Assembly: GCA_900321505.1 (NCBI GenBank)
Contig: ONWK01000174.1
Span: forward strand, 1 to 11,628
Direction of reading: 5' to 3'
DNA length: 11,628 bases
Origin: an uncultured Eubacteriales bacterium
GTDB taxonomy: Bacteria > Bacillota > Clostridia > Lachnospirales > Lachnospiraceae
The notes under the pieces were generated by a model that did no database searches, was not told the origin of the DNA, and saw only the letters and a list, made by a program, of their open reading frames with translations. The stretch's first letter is position 1, and every line of letters starts with the position of its first letter. Positions 6,596-11,628 of the stretch are shown one piece after another. The translations under genes were made by a program, and so were the position numbers.

Positions 6596-6627
6596 GCTGC
6601 TGCATTTGAGATGCGGCAGCCCTTTTT
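6596..6627. terminator. probable bidirectional terminator between convergent genes
   Basis: GCTGCTGCAT (6596-6605) and ATGCGGCAGC (6611-6620) form a 10-bp stem with one G-U pair and a 5-nt loop, followed on + by CCTTTTT (6621-6627). On the minus strand the hairpin lies just past the stop of the EAL gene and is followed by CTCTTT and AT-rich sequence, so it may serve both strands. A separate 5-bp hairpin, TCGGC/GCCGA (6557-6569), lies upstream without a T run. Confidence 0.8.
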
Positions 6628-6629
6628 AG

Positions 6630-8573
6630 TTACTGATTCATCAGGAAATGCAGGAATTCCTTTTCTGGCATGGGACGTGCGTAGTAGAATCCCTGTATAT
6701 AATCACAACCCTGGCTTGCGAACCATTCAGCGGCTTCTTTTGTTTCAACGCCTTCAACAACGATCTCTTCACCGAGATCCTTTATCATCCGTATGGTATT
6801 CTGGATGACGGATCTCATACGGGGATGCTCCCATTCATCGACAAACCGCTTGTCCAGCTTGATGGCGTTAAAGGGCATATCAACAACTCTCTGGAGATTT
6901 GAATATCCGGTTCCGTAATCGTCAAGAGCAAAATTCAGTCCGAGAGAGTGCAGAGAGAATATGGTGGTACGTACGGTGTCATGCACGAAATTGGAGGCTG
7001 TTTCGGTTACCTCCAGATTTATATTGCTGGGGTCTACATGATGGCTGGACAGACACTGACCGATACGGTCTACCACTGTATTGCGCATACACTGTACAGT
7101 GGACAGGTTTACTTCTATGAAATGAAGTCCCAGTTTAGACAGATTATTTTCTTCTATAAACCGGCATACATCCTGGATAACGAAATCGCCGATCTTATGG
7201 ATGGTGCCGTTCTTTTCCGCAGCAGGAATGAAGAGCCCCGGCGAAACCATTCCTTCTTTATCATCTATCAGTCTGATAAGGGCTTCGGCTGTGGTGAAGG
7301 CCTTTTCCTTTACCGAATAAATGGGCTGGTAGTACATGACAAAGCTGTTATTTGCGATAGCCTTGCCTATTATATTATCTATCTCTGCGGCAAGACGGAA
7401 CTGTTTGTCCGGCGCAATGGTGAGATAATTCGTGACCTCGGCTTCCGGCGTGACGCGGTCAAAGGTGTTTGCAAATGTTATAAGATCATCCCATTTACTG
7501 ATATCCTCGGGACAGCGTACCGTACCGACGGCAACATCCAGATCAAGATCCAGCTGATTGATATTGAATGGCTCCTGCAGGGTTCTGAGAAGCTTTTCCG
7601 CCTCAAACTTTACATGAGGCTCGATGTTCCTGCCTTCGATCACGATAGCATAAAGACCGGCATACATGTAATATACTTCGCGGCCGGGTCTCTGTGTGAG
7701 TACATCCGTGGGATTTGAATCCATATATCCCGAGATCCTGCGAAGAAGCTCCTGATATGGCTCATTTCCCAGAAGAGAATTCAGGGAAGAATTATTCTTA
7801 AGTCTGACAAAGATAATGGATACGGGCTGTTCGGAAAGCAGTATCTGCTGCATATCCTTGGTGAAGGCATTATATGAACGTGCACCGGTGGTGAAGTCCA
7901 CATTTTCCTCGGGCCTCAGCACTATATTGGTGACCAGCATACCCATGATGGCCATTGAGAACATCTCAAGCAGATAATCCGGATAGAATAACTGGATCGC
8001 TATGGCGAGGATCTGCAGGACAAACATGGAGAGAAGTGCGATGAACTTCTCTGTATCAAGCATCTTGCTTTTCCGGAGCAGCAGGATGAAGGCGCACAGA
8101 AGGTAAAAGGCCCCGGCGGCATATAGTACCGCAACCATTCCGGCACGATGATATTCTCCGTCCCCCGTATAATAGAATACATTATGGAAGATCATGTTCA
8201 GGATCATAAGAACCAGGCATGCGATAAAGGGTAAGAGGAAAATAATCCCCAATATCCTATGAGTCTTCAGACGATTCCAGGATCCGGTCAGAAATGCGAT
8301 AAAAAGGAAATAAAGAGGTCCTTCACTTATCCGGAAGATGAAGTAGAAGGTACTAATGACTATTCTGAAGGAATTCCGGGCAGAGGGATCACTGATAAAT
8401 GAAAGCTCTCTGGTGGAAAGGATATCGCAGACGGTATTCAGAAGAATCACAAAAAGAAGTATGATAAATATGCCGTTAACGCGGCCACGGTACATTCTTC
8501 TGAAAAAAATGGAAAAAAGAAGGATAACAAGTATGGCTGCTGCCGCAAAATCAAAATAAACTATGCGTCCCAT
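6630..8573 (-). CDS. seven-span membrane c-di-GMP phosphodiesterase (degenerate GGDEF + EAL)
   Basis: The product has 647 residues. Residues 1-220 hold about seven hydrophobic spans (~5-24, 32-52, 70-97 with one or two, 106-128, 142-167, 175-196, 200-219), forming an uncharacterised membrane sensor. Residues ~224-390 are a GGDEF-fold domain whose start 'DFTTGARSYNAF' resembles 'D.LTGL.NR..F', but the active-site loop reads 'YAGLY' in place of GGDEF, so cyclase activity is unlikely. Residues ~395-647 are an EAL domain with apparently intact catalytic motifs: 'AEALIR' (Glu430), 'EVNLS' (Asn489), 'EVTET', 'LDDYGTGYSNL' (Asp551-Asp552), 'IKLDKRF' (Lys572), 'VVEGVET' (Glu607) and 'QGFYYARP' (Gln627). 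It should hydrolyse c-di-GMP to pGpG at the membrane, with the GGDEF remnant perhaps binding GTP as regulator. AAAGGAGG lies 5 nt before its ATG. It is divergent from the protease gene and monocistronic as far as seen. Confidence 0.93.
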   Translation of the reverse strand: MGRIVYFDFAAAAILVILLFSIFFRRMYRGRVNGIFIILLFVILLNTVCDILSTRELSFISDPSARNSFRIVISTFYFIFRISEGPLYFLFIAFLTGSWNRLKTHRILGIIFLLPFIACLVLMILNMIFHNVFYYTGDGEYHRAGMVAVLYAAGAFYLLCAFILLLRKSKMLDTEKFIALLSMFVLQILAIAIQLFYPDYLLEMFSMAIMGMLVTNIVLRPEENVDFTTGARSYNAFTKDMQQILLSEQPVSIIFVRLKNNSSLNSLLGNEPYQELLRRISGYMDSNPTDVLTQRPGREVYYMYAGLYAIVIEGRNIEPHVKFEAEKLLRTLQEPFNINQLDLDLDVAVGTVRCPEDISKWDDLITFANTFDRVTPEAEVTNYLTIAPDKQFRLAAEIDNIIGKAIANNSFVMYYQPIYSVKEKAFTTAEALIRLIDDKEGMVSPGLFIPAAEKNGTIHKIGDFVIQDVCRFIEENNLSKLGLHFIEVNLSTVQCMRNTVVDRIGQCLSSHHVDPSNINLEVTETASNFVHDTVRTTIFSLHSLGLNFALDDYGTGYSNLQRVVDMPFNAIKLDKRFVDEWEHPRMRSVIQNTIRMIKDLGEEIVVEGVETKEAAEWFASQGCDYIQGFYYARPMPEKEFLHFLMNQ

Positions 8574-8627
8574 ATGATCCTCCTTTCTTTCCAGTCTATA
8601 CTTTTTTACTAATACACAGATACTTTA

Positions 8628-8656
8628 ATTCTAACAGAAACAGGGGCGTTCCACAA
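8628..8656 (-). promoter_or_regulatory. promoter of the EAL phosphodiesterase gene
   Basis: Read on the minus strand, TTGTGG (8651-8656), a 17-bp spacer and TAGAAT (8628-8633) form a moderate sigma-A promoter with the correct spacing. The leader is about 45-50 nt. The -35 matches only three of six positions, so an activator or a weak promoter is possible. Confidence 0.5.
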
Positions 8657-8674
8657 GAAAAAACGATGTTTTTA

Positions 8675-8704
8675 TTGTTAGTAGTCAGGGTTTTATAGTA
8701 TAAT
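8675..8704 (+). promoter_or_regulatory. promoter of the C11 protease gene
   Basis: TTGTTA (8675-8680), an 18-bp spacer and a perfect TATAAT (8699-8704) predict a transcript starting near 8710. The divergent EAL-gene promoter lies within 50 bp, so a regulator binding between them could act on both. Confidence 0.65.
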
Positions 8705-8708
8705 AACT

Positions 8709-8735
8709 CATGTCTTCCGTAAAGCAGAAGACATG
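8709..8735 (+). promoter_or_regulatory. perfect hairpin at the predicted 5' end of the C11 protease mRNA
   Basis: CATGTCTTC (8709-8717) and GAAGACATG (8727-8735) are exact inverted repeats with a 9-nt loop. Given the promoter at 8675-8704, the stem would sit at the first nucleotides of the mRNA, where such structures stabilise transcripts. It could also be a DNA operator. No T run follows directly, so a terminator is unlikely. Confidence 0.55.
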
Positions 8736-8768
8736 GCCTGATCATTCGTTTTTAAGAAAGGAAGAATC

Positions 8769-11222
8769 ATGGAACCAAAGAGTAATAATCGACCTAAAAA
8801 TGTGACCGGCAATGCCGATCCCATCAAGAGAAGAGGGGAGGGACTTAATACCGGTCCGCAGGGAAGACAGGATGCCTATTCGGGACGTACCGGCCAGAGC
8901 AGCGGCGGAAGGGTATCATCATCCGGCGGAGGACAGAGAGCCGGCGGAGGAAAGATGTCCATAATAGCCATAATCATCGTTCTTCTTCTCGGAGGCGGCG
9001 GTGGTCTTACAGCCATGCTTACAGGCGGATCATCAGGTGACAGCGGCTCATCCTCATCCGTTTCCGGAAGCTCTACTCCGGGCGGAAGTTCCGGCGGGTC
9101 GAGCGGCAGTTCAGGCGGCGGTTCGGGAGTCGGAGGACTGGTCAGCGGACTGCTCGGAGGCTTTTCGGGTAATGTGGCAAGCTCTGCGGCAGGCTGGCTC
9201 AGCGGTCTTAACAATACAGGCAGGCTTAATACTGAGGTTGACAGCGCGGCAGCTCCGAAGCGCACGGCGATAAAGGGTAATAACCAGGATACCGTTACGA
9301 TAATGGTATATATGTGCGGCACGGATCTTGAGAGCCGCAGCGGTATGGCAACGAACGATATGAGGGAAATGGCTGCGGCCAGCATCAGTTCGAAGGTCAA
9401 CATCATAATATATACCGGCGGATGTACAGGATGGAAGACCAGCGGCATCAGCAATAAGACCAACCAGATCTATAAGATACAGGATGGCCAGCTGGCACAG
9501 CTTGTAGCGGATGTGGGAGACAAGCCCATGACCGATCCTGCCACACTTACTGAATTCATCCGTTTCTGTGCGCAGTATTATCCGGCTGACAGAAATGAAC
9601 TCATTTTCTGGGATCACGGCGGTGGATCGCTGTCCGGTTTCGGCTATGATGAGAAGCATAAGAGCTCCGGCTCCATGGGGCTCTCAGCCATGAACAAGGC
9701 TCTGAAGGACGGAGGCATCACATTTGATTTTATCGGTTTTGATGCCTGCCTTATGGCTACTCTTGAAACTGCAGTCATGACCAGCAACTATGCTGATTAT
9801 CTGATCGCATCCGAGGAGACGGAGCCGGGTATAGGCTGGTATTATACAAACTGGCTCAATGAGCTTTCAAAGAATACATCAATGCCTACTATTGAGATAG
9901 GCAAGAATATAGTTGACGGTTTTGTGGATGAATGCGCAAGAAAGTGCTCAGGTCAGAAGACTACACTTTCGGTCATCGACCTTGCGGAGCTTTCCGCAAC
10001 GGTTCCTTCGAAGCTTTCTTCCTTCTCCAGTTCCACCAGCGCCATGATCAAGGGCGATGATTATAAGGCAGTATCGGATGCAAGAGCGGGCTCAAGGGAG
10101 TTCTCGTCATCGGGTATCGACCAGGTGGATCTGGTGAATTTTGCCGAGAATGTGGGGACAAAAGAGGCTAAGGAGCTTACACAGTCCCTTCTTAAATGTG
10201 TAAAGTATAACCGTACTTCTTCGAATATGACAAATGCCTTCGGTATATCCATCTATTTCCCGTATCGTAAGGCAAGCAGTGTAAATACCGCTGTTAATAA
10301 TAACAGCGCTATCGGACTCGGATCCGAATACTCGGACTGTATAAAGGCATTTGCGAGTCTTGAGACCAGCGGACAGATATCTGCAGGCGGCACGGGTTCT
10401 CCTTTGGGCTCCCTGCTCGGAGGCAGCTTCCTGAGCGGCGGCGGTGCAAGCGGATCTGATGGCATATCCTCACTCCTGGGGGCTTTCCTCAGCGGAGGCA
10501 GATCCGTTACGGGTATTGACAGCAGCGCGGCGGAGTATATGTCTGATATGGATGTATCGGCAGCGGCCGAATATATATCAAAGAATCAGTTTGATACATC
10601 CCAGCTCGTATGGAATACCGAATCCGACGGAAGCCATACCATGTCGGTCACAAAGGAGAACTGGGAACTGATACAGAGCCTTCAGGTCAATATCTGGTAT
10701 GATGACGGTGAAGGATATATCGATCTCGGACTTGATACCACCTATGAATTCGATGATGACGGCAGGCTTCTCGGTGATTTTGACGGAATATGGCTTGCAC
10801 TGAACAATCAGCCCGTAGCCTTTTATGTGGATTCGGAGATAACTGATGATTCGGGAAATACAACTACTACAGGTCATATCTTATGCTATCTTGACGGAGT
10901 AAGGGCAACTCTCATAGTAGTATTTGACAAGGATAACCCCCAGGGTTATATCGCCGGTGCACGTTATGATTATGTGGACGGTGAGACGGATACGATAGCA
11001 AAGGGTATCACGGAGATCCCGTACGGAACAAAGATAGATCTGGTATGTGATTATTATACCTATGACGGCGTATACCAGAACACATATATGATGGGAAATA
11101 CCATCACCTATGGACGTGATACGATGCTCAGCTACGTGAACCTTAATTCGGATACTCAGGTCACATATCTGCTGACGGACATTTATAACAGGGAATATTG
11201 GACGCCGAAGGTACCGCAGTGA
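8769..11222 (+). CDS. membrane-anchored C11 (clostripain-like) cysteine peptidase
   Basis: The product has 817 residues. The N terminus (1-62) is polar and basic with Gly/Ser-rich stretches and should be cytoplasmic; a TM span at ~63-84 would place the rest outside. A Gly/Ser linker (~86-135) precedes the peptidase domain (~172-530). This begins 'VTIMVYMCGTDLES' and has catalytic His283 in 'IFWDHGGG' and nucleophile Cys327 in 'GFDACLMA', both standard for family C11, clan CD, which usually cleaves after Arg or Lys. A second Gly/Leu/Ser segment (~536-580) repeats 'SLLGG.FLSGG'-like units. The region ~585-817, beta-rich in appearance with many Asp/Tyr/Thr, is unassigned and could be a substrate-recognition domain. 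GGAAG (8760-8764) precedes ATG 8769. The next gene starts 16 bp later. Secreted clostripain is processed into two chains; whether this one self-cleaves cannot be told here. Confidence 0.93.
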   Translation: MEPKSNNRPKNVTGNADPIKRRGEGLNTGPQGRQDAYSGRTGQSSGGRVSSSGGGQRAGGGKMSIIAIIIVLLLGGGGGLTAMLTGGSSGDSGSSSSVSGSSTPGGSSGGSSGSSGGGSGVGGLVSGLLGGFSGNVASSAAGWLSGLNNTGRLNTEVDSAAAPKRTAIKGNNQDTVTIMVYMCGTDLESRSGMATNDMREMAAASISSKVNIIIYTGGCTGWKTSGISNKTNQIYKIQDGQLAQLVADVGDKPMTDPATLTEFIRFCAQYYPADRNELIFWDHGGGSLSGFGYDEKHKSSGSMGLSAMNKALKDGGITFDFIGFDACLMATLETAVMTSNYADYLIASEETEPGIGWYYTNWLNELSKNTSMPTIEIGKNIVDGFVDECARKCSGQKTTLSVIDLAELSATVPSKLSSFSSSTSAMIKGDDYKAVSDARAGSREFSSSGIDQVDLVNFAENVGTKEAKELTQSLLKCVKYNRTSSNMTNAFGISIYFPYRKASSVNTAVNNNSAIGLGSEYSDCIKAFASLETSGQISAGGTGSPLGSLLGGSFLSGGGASGSDGISSLLGAFLSGGRSVTGIDSSAAEYMSDMDVSAAAEYISKNQFDTSQLVWNTESDGSHTMSVTKENWELIQSLQVNIWYDDGEGYIDLGLDTTYEFDDDGRLLGDFDGIWLALNNQPVAFYVDSEITDDSGNTTTTGHILCYLDGVRATLIVVFDKDNPQGYIAGARYDYVDGETDTIAKGITEIPYGTKIDLVCDYYTYDGVYQNTYMMGNTITYGRDTMLSYVNLNSDTQVTYLLTDIYNREYWTPKVPQ

Positions 11223-11238
11223 CAGTAAGGGGTTAAGA

Positions 11239-11628
11239 ATGAGTGATAACGGGAAAACCCAAAAGAAGAAACGCCTGAGAATGCCGCTGATCGTTAAGAT
11301 CACCCTGCTTTTTACCGCTGCTGCCATCCTGGGGACTCTTCTGGTTTTTTCCATCAGCAGGAATATAAGGATGGAAAGGGCTATCCAGCAGGGAGGGGAG
11401 TCTGCGCTTAACGGGTGTTATATAGCATTGATGATGCTGGAATTGTATGATCCGGATTATAATATTCTGCGTGATTCCGAAGATCTGTATAATGAATTTG
11501 ACGTAGATATGAGTTTCACGGATTTCCAAAAAATAGTAGATGAGACCCGCGGTACTCTCAGAAATAGGTATTATTCATCCGTATGCTCCACGCTTGAACT
11601 GAAGTACCTGTATCTTTATACTGTGGAT
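11239..11628 (+). CDS. membrane sensor protein, N-terminal part (runs off the window)
   Basis: ATG 11239 follows AAGGGG (11227-11232) by 6 nt, and the frame stays open for 130 codons to the window end. The product starts with a basic stretch 'KTQKKKRLRMP', then one TM span (~16-40, 'IVKITLLFTAAAILGTLLVF'). An extracytoplasmic segment begins with 'RNIRMERAIQQGGESAL' and continues with no further TM by residue 130. This layout is typical of the input half of membrane-bound histidine kinases, diguanylate cyclases, chemoreceptors and PP2C-type phosphatases; the output domain lies beyond the window, so none can be chosen. It starts 16 bp after the C11 protease stop with no terminator between, so the two are probably cotranscribed and may be functionally linked. 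Confidence 0.8.
   Translation, partial: MSDNGKTQKKKRLRMPLIVKITLLFTAAAILGTLLVFSISRNIRMERAIQQGGESALNGCYIALMMLELYDPDYNILRDSEDLYNEFDVDMSFTDFQKIVDETRGTLRNRYYSSVCSTLELKYLYLYTVD

Noticed and set aside
6948..7718. Long open frame (256 codons) on + inside the EAL gene
   Set aside because: It is antisense to the well-supported phosphodiesterase, has no ribosome binding site or recognisable domain, and its composition is explained by the codon bias of the opposite strand.
8876..9463. Pro/Leu-rich 195-codon minus-strand frame opposite the protease linker
   Set aside because: The proline-rich translation is the complement of the Gly/Ser-rich coding stretch of the C11 protease, not an independent gene.
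1..11628. CRISPR array, tRNA/rRNA genes, insertion sequences or phage genes
   Set aside because: No regularly spaced direct repeats, no tRNA-like cloverleaf or rRNA motif, and no transposase, integrase or terminal inverted repeats were seen. The only tandem repeat is the in-frame wall-binding array.

Overview
The window looks like a chromosomal segment of a low-to-mid GC Gram-positive anaerobe, most likely a Lachnospiraceae-type Clostridia such as Butyrivibrio or a relative. The grounds are strong AGGAGG-type ribosome binding sites, sigma-A promoters of the TTGNNN-17-TATAAT kind, a cell-wall-binding-repeat protein, a reverse rubrerythrin, a clostripain-family protease and a membrane-bound c-di-GMP phosphodiesterase. 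Genus placement is inference from gene content, not from a marker-gene comparison.

Layout, left to right. (1) 1-985: the housekeeping tail rimM (3' end only) and trmD, on +. The usual next gene of this cluster, rplS, is absent. (2) 1069-2610: a secreted protein joining a family-1 solute-binding-protein-like domain to six choline-binding-type wall repeats. It has its own promoter (989-1017) and a very strong terminator (2656-2692). (3) 2756-5742: a lipoprotein, an OmpR/PhoB response regulator and a sensor histidine kinase in close succession behind one promoter. (4) 5817-6517: a reverse rubrerythrin followed by a 41-codon single-span membrane peptide ending in a His/Trp-rich tail. A probable bidirectional terminator lies at 6596-6627. 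(5) 6630-8573, on -: a seven-span membrane protein with a degenerate GGDEF domain and an apparently intact EAL domain. (6) 8769-11628, on +: a membrane-anchored C11 (clostripain-like) protease, followed after 16 bp by the start of a membrane sensor protein that runs off the window. Groups 5 and 6 are divergent and share a 195-bp promoter region.

Most of the non-housekeeping genes act at the cell surface: a wall-bound solute binder, a lipoprotein, two transmembrane sensors, a membrane c-di-GMP phosphodiesterase and an anchored protease. The sequence does not prove that they form one pathway. The best-supported functional units are lipoprotein-RR-HK, rubrerythrin-microprotein and C11 protease-sensor. 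The least conventional items are the wall-anchored solute-binding fusion, the His/Trp microprotein, and the C11 protease whose catalytic domain is flanked by similar Gly/Leu/Ser low-complexity segments.
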